Source: Scatosoma sp045660265 | Lineage (GTDB): Bacteria; Bacillota; Clostridia; Christensenellales; Borkfalkiaceae | NCBI GenBank assembly: GCA_045660265.1 | Contig: JAZRDM010000056.1 | Span: 1 to 12,034, forward strand | DNA length: 12,034 bases | Direction of reading: 5' to 3' | Shown here: positions 6,467-12,034 of the stretch, in pieces | Layout of the letters: each line of letters starts with the position of its first letter | Position numbering within the stretch: position 1 is the first letter of the stretch | Program-made: the position numbers and the translations under genes | Notes under the pieces: model-generated | What the model was told of the DNA's origin: nothing | Database searches by the model: none | The model's input: the letters and a program-made list of their open reading frames with translations, nothing else

Positions 6467-7420
6467 TTAAGATTCGCTGATGTATTTACGAATGTAAAGC
6501 GGAATGGACACACTTGCCGCTAAACGCTTACATGCTTCCACTTCGTCTTCTCCGATACAATCGACAATAGAGAAGCGTACTGCAATTCCCGCTTTTTTAC
6601 AATGCTTTGCAAACTCGATCATAGCGCCGAAGCCGTTTTCACCGTACTGCGAACGACAGATTTTTTTGTATTTTTCTGCGTTGGACGCATTTAAAGAAAC
6701 GTTGACAAAGTCGATTTTTCCGCGCATTTCTTCCGTAATATCGCGCTTGTTGATAAGCTCGCCTTGGCCGTTGGTATTGAGGCGGGTCTTTAAGCCTTTT
6801 TCGTGGAAATAATCGCAAAGCGCAAGCATTTCTTGCATACGGTAAGTCGGTTCGCCAAAGCCGCAAAATACCACTTCTTTATATCTCGTCAAGTCGCCGT
6901 AGCCTTTTGCTACCGCGATAACCTTTTCCGCCGTAGGATCGCCGTTTTTCAGCCAAAGATAGTGGCCAAAATAACTCGAACGTTCGTTGCGGACGCAAAA
7001 ATCACAACCATTAGAACATTTATTTGTAAGATTTACGTACAAATTTCCATCCAACGCGTAAAGGTAAGTGTCCTTTCTGTTTTCTTCCTTCTTAGGCTGC
7101 TCGTTATTGTTTTTACGGGCGTTCTTTTGTTGGTTTTGTTGGATTTGTTCGTTTTTATCTTTGCCGTTTTGGTTTTTGGGCGGATTTTGCTTTTGAGGTT
7201 GGTTGTTTTTGTTACCATTGGCATTTTGCGGTTGTTGCTTTTTGCCTTGGTTTTGATTGTTGTTTTGGTTTTGGGGTTTGGCTTGATTTTCCGTTTGTTG
7301 AACGGCTTGTTGATTGCCGCCATTTCCGCCTTTACCGCCACGGTGGCGTTTTCTCTTACGGCGTCCGCCGTTTTCGCCAGCTTGCGCCATAGGTTGATTG
7401 TTTACTTTCTTTTCTTCCAT
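6467..7420 (-). CDS. TatD-associated radical SAM protein with disordered N-terminal tail
   Basis: The core of this 317-residue protein, from about 117, matches the radical SAM family encoded beside tatD: LYVNLTNKCSNGCDFC carries the CxxxCxxC cluster motif (Cys135, 139, 142). GFGEPT (187-192) is the glycine-rich SAM segment. Such enzymes cleave SAM to a 5'-deoxyadenosyl radical; the substrate of this family is unknown. Residues 1-116 are an unusual extension: a basic patch (GRRKRKRHRGGKGG, 19-32), then about 75 residues mostly N, Q, K and P, surely disordered. Homologues are usually near 200 residues and lack such a tail. The ATG overlaps the tatD stop as TAATG, supporting this start and translational coupling, and no nearer in-frame Met precedes the core. 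Confidence 0.88.
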   Translation of the reverse strand: MEEKKVNNQPMAQAGENGGRRKRKRHRGGKGGNGGNQQAVQQTENQAKPQNQNNNQNQGKKQQPQNANGNKNNQPQKQNPPKNQNGKDKNEQIQQNQQKNARKNNNEQPKKEENRKDTYLYALDGNLYVNLTNKCSNGCDFCVRNERSSYFGHYLWLKNGDPTAEKVIAVAKGYGDLTRYKEVVFCGFGEPTYRMQEMLALCDYFHEKGLKTRLNTNGQGELINKRDITEEMRGKIDFVNVSLNASNAEKYKKICRSQYGENGFGAMIEFAKHCKKAGIAVRFSIVDCIGEDEVEACKRLAASVSIPLYIRKYISES

Positions 7421-8196
7421 TATATTTTCAGCTTAAAAAATAAATTCTTTGCGTTTGTAAGGATTTGTTGTTTAAGCTCCTCCACGTTTTGTTTGCGCAA
7501 TTCCGCCATAAAGTCTACGACGTATTTTACGTTTTTGGGTTGGTTGGGAAACTCGCCTCGAAAAGGTACGGGCGTAAGATACGGGCTGTCCGTTTCGGAC
7601 AAAAGCAGGGGGGCAGGTATTTGTTGAACGCAATCTTGCGCCTTTTTGGCGTTTTTAAACGTTACCGGTCCGCCAAAGGAAAAGGATAAGCCAAGCCCTG
7701 CAAATTCTTTTAACATTTCAGGTGAATACGAATAACAATGCATCAAGCCGCCTTTTTTTAATAAGTGCTTGTTTGCCTTTAATATCTCGTACGTTTCTTG
7801 CGCTGCGTCGCGCGAATGTATGACGACGGGCAACCCCAGCTCGTCTGCCAGCTGTAATTGTTTTAAAAACATTTCGCGTTGAAACTCCGCGGGGGGATTA
7901 TCGTCAAAATGATAATCCAAACCAATTTCACCCACCGCGACGCACTTTTCATCTTGGCAAAGAATACGCAACAACTCTAAATCGCCGTCTTGGTATTTTT
8001 TTAATTCGCTGGGATGAAAGCCTGCCGTGAAATAGAATTCGTCGTAAAGGGTTGCAAGTTCCGCTGATACGTAGGAAGAATCCATGTCAAAGCCAGAGCA
8101 AATGATACAGCCTACGCCATGTTCCTTGGCGATTTGACGGGCGTCGTCTACGTTGATTTCTCCGCCCGACAAATGACAATGCACGTCGATATACAT
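7420..8196 (-). CDS. TatD-family metal-dependent hydrolase (YabD-like DNase)
   Basis: This 258-residue TIM-barrel protein of the amidohydrolase-related TatD family is likely a cytoplasmic Mg/Mn-dependent nuclease acting on DNA 3' ends or other phosphodiesters. Metal ligands are visible in order: DVHCH (Asp4, His6, His8), GEIGLDYH (Glu90), VIHSRD (His127), MHCYS (His153) and ETDSPYL (Asp203). Length is normal for the family. It begins one base after the metG stop codon and its own stop overlaps the radical SAM start, so it is the second gene of a tightly packed operon. The metG-tatD order is conserved widely in Firmicutes. The specific substrate in this organism is not known; the family name does not imply a role in Tat export. 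Confidence 0.95.
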   Translation of the reverse strand: MYIDVHCHLSGGEINVDDARQIAKEHGVGCIICSGFDMDSSYVSAELATLYDEFYFTAGFHPSELKKYQDGDLELLRILCQDEKCVAVGEIGLDYHFDDNPPAEFQREMFLKQLQLADELGLPVVIHSRDAAQETYEILKANKHLLKKGGLMHCYSYSPEMLKEFAGLGLSFSFGGPVTFKNAKKAQDCVQQIPAPLLLSETDSPYLTPVPFRGEFPNQPKNVKYVVDFMAELRKQNVEELKQQILTNAKNLFFKLKI

Positions 8197-8197
8197 A

Positions 8198-10189
8198 TTA
8201 GCCTAACGTCGTACCGCTTTGTACGTCCTTTTCGGGCGTTACAAGCGAGAAGTTGCCGTTTTCGTCTTCTGCACCCAAAATCATGCCTTGCGATTCGATA
8301 CCGCAAATTTTTCTAGGAGCAAGGTTGGTAACGAATACCACCTTTTTACCTACCATTTCTTCAGGAGTGTAATGCTTTGCGATACCCGATACAATCGTGC
8401 GGATTTCGTCGCCGAATTTTACCGTTTCTTTTAAGAGCTTGGACGACTTGGGTACGGCTTCACAAGCGATAATTTCACCTACGCGGAGCTGTACTTTCAT
8501 AAAATCGTCAAAGGTGATTTCGGGAGTTTTGTTTTCGTTTTCTACTTTTTCTTCCACTTTCTTTTCTTCCTTTTTAGGTTCTTCGGGGTTTGCAGCAAGG
8601 TATGCCTTTCTTTGTTCTTCGCGGATTGCTTCGATTTGCGGTTGCAATACCTTGAAATCGAGACGGGCAAACAAGGGAGAAATTGCCGTTACCGTTACGC
8701 TTTCGGGTAAACCGAAGGTTGCGCATTCTTCAAGCGTTCTTGCATTGCCGTTGAATGCGGAGAGCATTTTCGCACTCGTTTCAGGCATAAAGCTGTCGAG
8801 CAAGGACGCGCAAATTTGAATGGCTTCGGAAAGGTTGTAAAGCACGTCGTTTAAGCGGGCTTTTTTGCTTTCGTCTTTTGCAAGCGCCCAAGGCATTGTT
8901 TCGTCAATGTATTTATTCGCTCTGCGAAGAACGGTGAAAATTTCGCTGATGGCGTCTGCGATACGAAGTTCGTCCGCTTTCTTAATTACCTTTTCTACTG
9001 CGCCCGAAACGGTTGCTTTGAATTCTGCATCAGGATCTTCTTCGTTTGCAGGCAACGATTTTACAACACTGCCGCCAAAATATTTATCAATCATGGCAAT
9101 TGTACGGCTGACAAGGTTGCCAAGTACGTTGGCAAGGTCTGTGTTGAAACGTTCGGTAACGAGTTCCCACGTGATTTGACCGTCGTTGTCAAAAGGCATT
9201 TCGTGTAATACGAAATAACGTACCGCGTCTACGCCGTATAATTTCGCTAAATCGTCAGCGTAAATTACGTTGCCTTTAGATTTACTCATTTTGCCGTCCC
9301 CTTGCAACAGCCAAGGATGGCCGAATACTTGCTTGGGTAAAGGTTCGCCGAGCGCCATTAAGAAAATGGGCCAATAAATCGTATGGAAACGTAAAATATC
9401 TTTACCGATTAAATGTAAATCTGCCGGCCAGTATTTTTTATAATTTTCGCCGTGATTACCGTCCGCGTCAAATCCGATACCCGTGATATAGTTGGTTAAT
9501 GCGTCTAACCAAACGTAAACGACGTGTCTATCGTCAAAATCAACGGGAACACCCCATTTGAAAGAGGTTCTCGATACGCAAAGGTCTTGTAAGCCTTTCA
9601 AAAGGAAGTTATTCATCATTTCGTTTTTACGTGAAACGGGTTGAATGAATTCGGGATGCTTATTGATGTGTTCGATCAGTCTGTCTGCATATTTGCCCAT
9701 TTTGAAGAAATATGCTTCTTCCTTAGAGGGCTTTACTTCTCTGCCGCAATCGGGGCATTTGCCTTCGACAAGCTGGCTTTCCGTCCAGAAGGATTCGCAA
9801 GGGGTGCAGTACATCCCTTCGTAATAGCCTTTATAGATGTCTCCTTGGTCGTAGAATTTTTTGAAAATTTTAGCAACCTGCTTTTCGTGGTCCTTATCCG
9901 TCGTGCGAATAAATTTATCGTAGCTGGTGCCCACTTGATCCCAAATTCCTTTAATTTCCGCAGCGACGTCGTCTACAAATTTTTGAGGCGTAACGCCAGC
10001 TGCTTTGGCTTTTTCTTCTATTTTTTGGCCGTGTTCGTCCGTACCCGTTTGGAAAAATACGTCGTAACCCTGCTTTCTTTTAAAGCGCGCGATTGCGTCC
10101 GCTAAAATAGCTTCGTACGTGTTGCCGATATGAGGCTTTCCCGACGTGTAGGCGATTGCCGTCGTAATATAATAAGGCTTTTTTTGCAT
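8198..10189 (-). CDS. metG: Methionyl-tRNA synthetase
   Basis: This 663-residue class I synthetase charges tRNA-Met, including the initiator, using ATP and methionine. The HIGH motif reads PHIGN (19-23) and KMSKS lies at 300-304. Zinc-type cysteines CTPC (128, 131) and CPDC (145, 148) form one knuckle. The anticodon-binding helical domain follows, then a K/E-rich linker, then a C-terminal OB-fold tRNA-binding domain from about 557 (FDDFMKVQLRVGEI). I chose the ATG at 10189 because AAGGAGAG (10197-10204) sits just upstream; a longer frame opening at 10237 would overlap the promoter's start site. It is first in a five-gene operon. The leader is only about 45 nt, too short for a T-box, so control differs from T-box synthetase genes. 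Confidence 0.97.
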   Translation of the reverse strand: MQKKPYYITTAIAYTSGKPHIGNTYEAILADAIARFKRKQGYDVFFQTGTDEHGQKIEEKAKAAGVTPQKFVDDVAAEIKGIWDQVGTSYDKFIRTTDKDHEKQVAKIFKKFYDQGDIYKGYYEGMYCTPCESFWTESQLVEGKCPDCGREVKPSKEEAYFFKMGKYADRLIEHINKHPEFIQPVSRKNEMMNNFLLKGLQDLCVSRTSFKWGVPVDFDDRHVVYVWLDALTNYITGIGFDADGNHGENYKKYWPADLHLIGKDILRFHTIYWPIFLMALGEPLPKQVFGHPWLLQGDGKMSKSKGNVIYADDLAKLYGVDAVRYFVLHEMPFDNDGQITWELVTERFNTDLANVLGNLVSRTIAMIDKYFGGSVVKSLPANEEDPDAEFKATVSGAVEKVIKKADELRIADAISEIFTVLRRANKYIDETMPWALAKDESKKARLNDVLYNLSEAIQICASLLDSFMPETSAKMLSAFNGNARTLEECATFGLPESVTVTAISPLFARLDFKVLQPQIEAIREEQRKAYLAANPEEPKKEEKKVEEKVENENKTPEITFDDFMKVQLRVGEIIACEAVPKSSKLLKETVKFGDEIRTIVSGIAKHYTPEEMVGKKVVFVTNLAPRKICGIESQGMILGAEDENGNFSLVTPEKDVQSGTTLG

Positions 10190-10221
10190 AATATTGCTCT
10201 CCTTAACGAAATGTTTTCGTC

Positions 10222-10242
10222 TAACTTTGTTATACAAAGTTA
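10222..10242. promoter_or_regulatory. Palindrome at the metG start site (possible operator)
   Basis: TAACTTTG (10222-10229) and CAAAGTTA (10235-10242) form a perfect 8-bp inverted repeat with a five-base centre, TTATA. It touches the metG -10 box (10242-10247), so it covers the predicted transcription start. A repressor bound here would block initiation. In RNA it would form only partly, as the start lies inside it. No known operator was recognised. Confidence 0.5.
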
Positions 10243-10270
10243 TTATACACCATTTATAAAAAAATGTAAA
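10242..10270 (-). promoter_or_regulatory. Sigma-A promoter of the metG operon
   Basis: On the minus strand TTTACA (10265-10270), a 17-nt spacer and a perfect TATAAT (10242-10247). The start should fall near 10235, about 45 nt ahead of the metG ATG. Nothing else on this strand down to 4800 looks like a strong promoter, and gene spacing never exceeds 17 bp. Confidence 0.9.
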
Positions 10271-10290
10271 TCGTTTTCATCTCTTTTCCT

Positions 10291-10322
10291 GGTATTGTCC
10301 GCAAGGAAAGCGCATATATTAT
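10291..10322 (+). promoter_or_regulatory. Possible spmA promoter (weak)
   Basis: Two overlapping readings exist. A sigma-A-like pair is TTGTCC (10295-10300) and TATTAT (10317-10322) with a 16-nt spacer. A sigma-E-like pair is GGTATT (10291-10296) and CATATATT (10313-10320; 6 of 8 to CATACAAT) with a spacer slightly long. Either places the start at or just past the spmA ATG. This would make the mRNA leaderless, or means the real promoter is elsewhere. Confidence 0.25.
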
Positions 10323-10325
10323 GCT

Positions 10326-10919
10326 ATGAATTTCTTGTTTTTATGTATTTTTGGCGTATCTACGCTGCTTTTGCTCTTTTCTTCTCCGGATACTTTTTTA
10401 ACCGCGCTGGTTGACGGCTCGACTGCCGCGGGCGCGGTGTGTATCTCGCTCGTGGCGACGTATGCCATTTGGATGGGGTTAATTCAAGTATGGGAAGACA
10501 GCGGCGTAAGTGAAAAAATCGCCAAACTTGTCAAACCGCTGATAAAAAAAGTGTTTAAAACCAGAGACGAAGAAACACTTGAAGCGATTTGTATGAACGT
10601 TGCCGTCAACATGTTGGGCATTGGCAGCGCCGCAACTCCTTATGGGATTAAAGCCGCAAAGCTTTTAGATAAAACATGTACGGCGGAATATGACTCGGCT
10701 ATGCTGCTTGTGTTAAACGCTACGTCGTTGCAAATTTTACCGACGTCTATTGTCGCCATGCGTGCGTCTATGCAAAGTGTTGCGCCTGCCGATATTATTT
10801 TGCCCGCTTTTTTAACAACGTTGGTTTCTACCCTTGTCGGTGTTTTTTGCGTTTGCTTTTTTGTGCGCGATAAACGGAAAAATCCTCCCTTTTTAATAAA
10901 AACAAGGGGGCAGGGTTGA
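10326..10919 (+). CDS. spmA: Spore maturation protein A
   Basis: This 197-residue membrane protein corresponds to SpmA, which in Bacillus works with SpmB in dehydrating the forespore core and so in spore heat resistance. It belongs to the nucleoside-recognition (Gate-domain) transporter-like family, and the transported species is unknown. Recognisable features are an N-terminal helix (1-18), IWMGLIQVWEDSG.SEKIAKLVKPLIKKVF (48-77), and the family hallmark NMLGIGSAATPYGIKA (95-110). Hydrophobic stretches follow near 125-145 and 155-180. Length matches the family. The ATG is the only reasonable start: no other ATG, GTG or TTG lies upstream in frame nearby, although the AAGGAAAG ribosome-like site (10303-10310) is 15 nt away, farther than usual. 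spmB begins one base after its stop. Confidence 0.9.
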   Translation: MNFLFLCIFGVSTLLLLFSSPDTFLTALVDGSTAAGAVCISLVATYAIWMGLIQVWEDSGVSEKIAKLVKPLIKKVFKTRDEETLEAICMNVAVNMLGIGSAATPYGIKAAKLLDKTCTAEYDSAMLLVLNATSLQILPTSIVAMRASMQSVAPADIILPAFLTTLVSTLVGVFCVCFFVRDKRKNPPFLIKTRGQG

Positions 10920-10920
10920 G

Positions 10921-11436
10921 ATGAATAAGATTTTTGCTTTACTTATCCCTTGCATTTTTTTGTTTTCTTTTTTGTATGCATCTAAGAAAAAGGTGCGGGT
11001 TTTCGACTCGTTTACCGTCGGGGTGAAAAACGCCATCCCTTTGGTTTTATCCGTTTTCCCGTACGTTGCTGCGGTTACGATGCTAATAAAATTATACGAA
11101 GCAAGCGGGTTAAACATTGTTTTAATTAACTTGCTTTCCCCTGTTTTTTCTTTCTTGCGCATCCCCGAAGCGTTGGCTCCGTTGCTTTTATTAAAACCGC
11201 TTTCGGGGGGCGGTTCGATTGCCACTCTTTCCGAATTACTTGCTGATTACGGTATCGATTCGTACGTCGCGCGTTGCGCGTGCGTGGTGTACGGCGCTGC
11301 GGATACTACTTTTTATATTTCCGCGGTGTACTTTGCAGGAATTAAACGGCAAAAGCTTCCGCTTGCGATTGCGTTTTCTTTACTTGCTTATTTTGTTTCC
11401 GCGGTTGTCGGGTGCGCTCTTTGCCTGATGATTTAA
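10921..11436 (+). CDS. spmB: Spore maturation protein B
   Basis: This 171-residue membrane protein corresponds to SpmB, the partner of SpmA in spore core dehydration. It is also a Gate-domain family member. Visible hallmarks are the N-terminal helix (3-20), the F..SFTVGVKNAIPLVLSVFPY segment (28-48), RIPEALAPLLLLKPLSGGGS (79-98; Bacillus has RPISG here), and the C-terminal GAADTTFYISAVYFAGI (125-141), matching the STDTTFYVLTVYFGA block of Bacillus SpmB. A G-rich ribosome site lies in the spmA 3' end, and the one-base gap implies translational coupling. A weak A/T hairpin terminator follows at 11462. Homologues also occur in some non-sporulating Clostridia, so the pair suggests but does not prove sporulation. 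Confidence 0.92.
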   Translation: MNKIFALLIPCIFLFSFLYASKKKVRVFDSFTVGVKNAIPLVLSVFPYVAAVTMLIKLYEASGLNIVLINLLSPVFSFLRIPEALAPLLLLKPLSGGGSIATLSELLADYGIDSYVARCACVVYGAADTTFYISAVYFAGIKRQKLPLAIAFSLLAYFVSAVVGCALCLMI

Positions 11437-11461
11437 TTGTAAAAAAATGTTAGTTTTTTTC

Positions 11462-11486
11462 AAAATGTTAAAAATTAACATTTTTT
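11462..11486 (+). terminator. Weak terminator of spmAB
   Basis: AAAATGTTAA (11462-11471) and TTAACATTTT (11475-11484) form a 10-bp stem with an AAA loop, followed by two more T residues. The stem is almost all A/T, so it is weak. It is 25 bp past the spmB stop. Leakage would continue to the stronger terminator at 11633. Confidence 0.45.
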
Positions 11487-11534
11487 GTAAATGCGTACAC
11501 TTTTTAATAATTAAAAAAATTTTTGTTTTATTTC

Positions 11535-11570
11535 TTTACTTTTGACAATATTCGTGATAAAATGTATTTG
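11535..11570 (+). promoter_or_regulatory. Candidate promoter of a small RNA
   Basis: TTGACA (11542-11547) is a perfect -35, but its -10 partners are imperfect: TGTATT (11563-11568) at 15 nt, or TATTTG (11565-11570) at 17 nt. Alternatively TTTACT (11535-11540) pairs with TAAAAT (11558-11563; 5 of 6 to consensus) at 17 nt. Any of these would start transcription near 11570-11577. Confidence 0.4.
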
Positions 11571-11572
11571 TA

Positions 11573-11673
11573 AATCAGTTGTGAACTGATTACATCAAAC
11601 AGCTCATCATTTTCCCCCTTATCATATAAGGTAGACGGCTTGGAACGCGAAGTTCCAAGCCGTTTATCTTTTG
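11573..11673 (+). ncRNA. Candidate small RNA with C-rich single-stranded segment
   Basis: A plus-strand transcript of about 95-100 nt is bounded by the candidate promoter and a strong terminator. It would hold a 5' hairpin (AATCAGTT 11573-11580 with AACTGATT 11584-11591, loop GTG), an unpaired stretch including TTTCCCCCTT (11611-11620), and the terminator hairpin. It has no ATG with a usable frame. UCCCC-type loops are known target-binding seeds in Gram-positive small RNAs, pairing with ribosome sites. Here TCCCCCTT is complementary to AAGGGGGA at the EF-G-like gene's ribosome site (2035-2042). No known RNA family was recognised, and the region could instead be a long spmAB 3' end. Confidence 0.4.
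11633..11673 (+). terminator. Strong intrinsic terminator
   Basis: A 12-bp perfect stem, 11635-11646 with 11652-11663, closes a GCGAA loop and is extended by a G-T and an A-T pair. It is followed by TTTATCTTTT on the plus strand. The minus side has no T run, so it acts on plus-strand transcription, either a small RNA or spmAB read-through. Confidence 0.8.
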
Positions 11674-11736
11674 TGCGGCGGACACGCTTATCGGTTGTTT
11701 TGACGATAATTGTATTATACATAACTTAATAAAAAT

Positions 11737-11770
11737 AAAAGAACGGACGTTTTCATCCGTTCTTTTTTAT
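11737..11770 (-). terminator. Terminator of pckG
   Basis: An 11-bp perfect stem (11737-11747 with 11756-11766) with an eight-base loop, followed on the minus strand by an A/T-rich T-run (complement of 11731-11740). It starts 17 bp past the pckG stop. Confidence 0.85.
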
Positions 11771-11783
11771 ATTCATTTAAGAA

Positions 11784-12034
11784 TTATTTGCAGTTGTTTT
11801 TAAGAATTTCAAGGTTTTCCATGATTTCCTTAGGCATCTTGTCGCCGAAGTTTTCTGCATAGTAACCAGTAATTTCTTCTGCTTCTGCTGCCCAACGTGC
11901 TTTATCAACAACAAGTAACTTATCAAGCGTTTCTGCGCTGATGTCTGCGCCTTCAATGTTGATATCCTTTGCATAGGGAAGGTAACCGATAGCCGTTTCT
12001 TGAGCCTCTACCTTGCCTTCGCAACGGTCTAAGA
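11784..12034 (-). CDS. pckG: Phosphoenolpyruvate carboxykinase (GTP), C-terminal end
   Basis: The gene runs off the right edge; 83 C-terminal residues are visible. They match the end of GTP-dependent PEPCK, which interconverts oxaloacetate plus GTP with PEP, CO2 and GDP. The recognisable blocks are DRCEGKVEAQETAIGYLP, equivalent to the ER.EG...A.ETPIG.VP of the family, then DINIEGADIS, LLVVDKARWAAEAEEI, and the terminal FGDKMPKEI. The family's Pro in ETPIG is Ala here. Catalytic motifs lie outside the window. The frame is open without stops from the edge to the TAA at 11784-11786 and is followed by a good terminator. The ATP-type PEPCK common in Bacillus has an unrelated C-terminus. Confidence 0.85.
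   Translation of the reverse strand, partial: LDRCEGKVEAQETAIGYLPYAKDINIEGADISAETLDKLLVVDKARWAAEAEEITGYYAENFGDKMPKEIMENLEILKNNCK

Larger units (their letters stand above)
11437..11783. other. Intergenic region between spmB and pckG
   Basis: No supported protein gene lies here. From left to right it holds an A/T-rich hairpin (11462-11486), a -35-like TTGACA at 11542-11547, a hairpin at 11573-11591, a C-rich stretch (11613-11620), a strong terminator (11633-11673), an A/T-rich stretch, and the pckG terminator (11737-11766). The arrangement suits a short non-coding RNA on the plus strand between convergent genes. Confidence 0.6.

Noticed and set aside
6803..7627. 274-residue hydrophobic plus-strand frame opposite the radical SAM tail
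   Set aside because: It is the antisense of N/Q/K-rich codons, which read as Leu/Val/Phe. It has no ribosome site and crosses two well-supported genes.
10190..10240. T-box riboswitch ahead of metG
   Set aside because: The leader is about 45 nt, with no specifier stem, no antiterminator T-box sequence and no terminator hairpin.
11528..11722. 64-residue basic minus-strand frame between spmB and pckG
   Set aside because: No ribosome site before its ATG. It reads through the strong terminator hairpin and the small-RNA candidate, and the composition is not gene-like.

Overview
The window suggests a low-to-moderate-GC, Gram-positive anaerobe of class Clostridia (Bacillota), probably an uncultured gut-type lineage. 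The evidence is strong AGGAGG-like ribosome sites, sigma-A promoters with 17-nt spacers, a short 2[4Fe-4S] ferredoxin, spmA/spmB sporulation-maturation homologues, and a metG-tatD-rsmA cluster arranged much as in other Firmicutes. The species cannot be named from the sequence alone. No phage, transposase, CRISPR, tRNA or rRNA is visible.

Layout. Positions 1-352 hold no convincing gene but contain two diverged tandem copies (57-173 and 205-322, period 148 bp) of an element of about 117 nt. Its helices are kept by compensatory base changes, and this is the most unusual object in the window. Positions 353-1884 (minus) carry a ferredoxin with its own promoter and terminator, and a NifS/IscS-type cysteine desulfurase with its own promoter. 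Positions 1939-4752 (plus) carry a divergently transcribed EF-G-like translational GTPase with degenerate G motifs, then a PAP2 phosphatase. Positions 4767-10270 (minus) form one tight five-gene operon behind a sigma-A promoter: metG, tatD-family hydrolase, a radical SAM protein, an unknown two-helix membrane protein, and rsmA. Positions 10326-11436 (plus) carry spmA-spmB. Positions 11437-11736 are intergenic and hold a probable small RNA. Positions 11784-12034 (minus) are the C-terminal end of a GTP-type PEP carboxykinase, with its terminator at 11737-11766.

How the genes fit together. The minus-strand operon is a translation and RNA-maturation cluster: MetRS charges tRNA-Met, RsmA dimethylates 16S rRNA, and the TatD hydrolase and its linked radical SAM protein have poorly defined roles. 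In Bacillus the TatD-RsmA interval holds rnmV (RNase M5). Here a radical SAM protein with a long N/Q/K-rich tail and an unrecognised membrane protein sit there instead. The desulfurase and ferredoxin fit anaerobic Fe-S metabolism. SpmA/SpmB suggest sporulation ability or a remnant of it.

The best candidates for something undescribed are the covarying tandem element at 57-322, the C-rich small-RNA candidate at about 11573-11673, and the tailed radical SAM protein.
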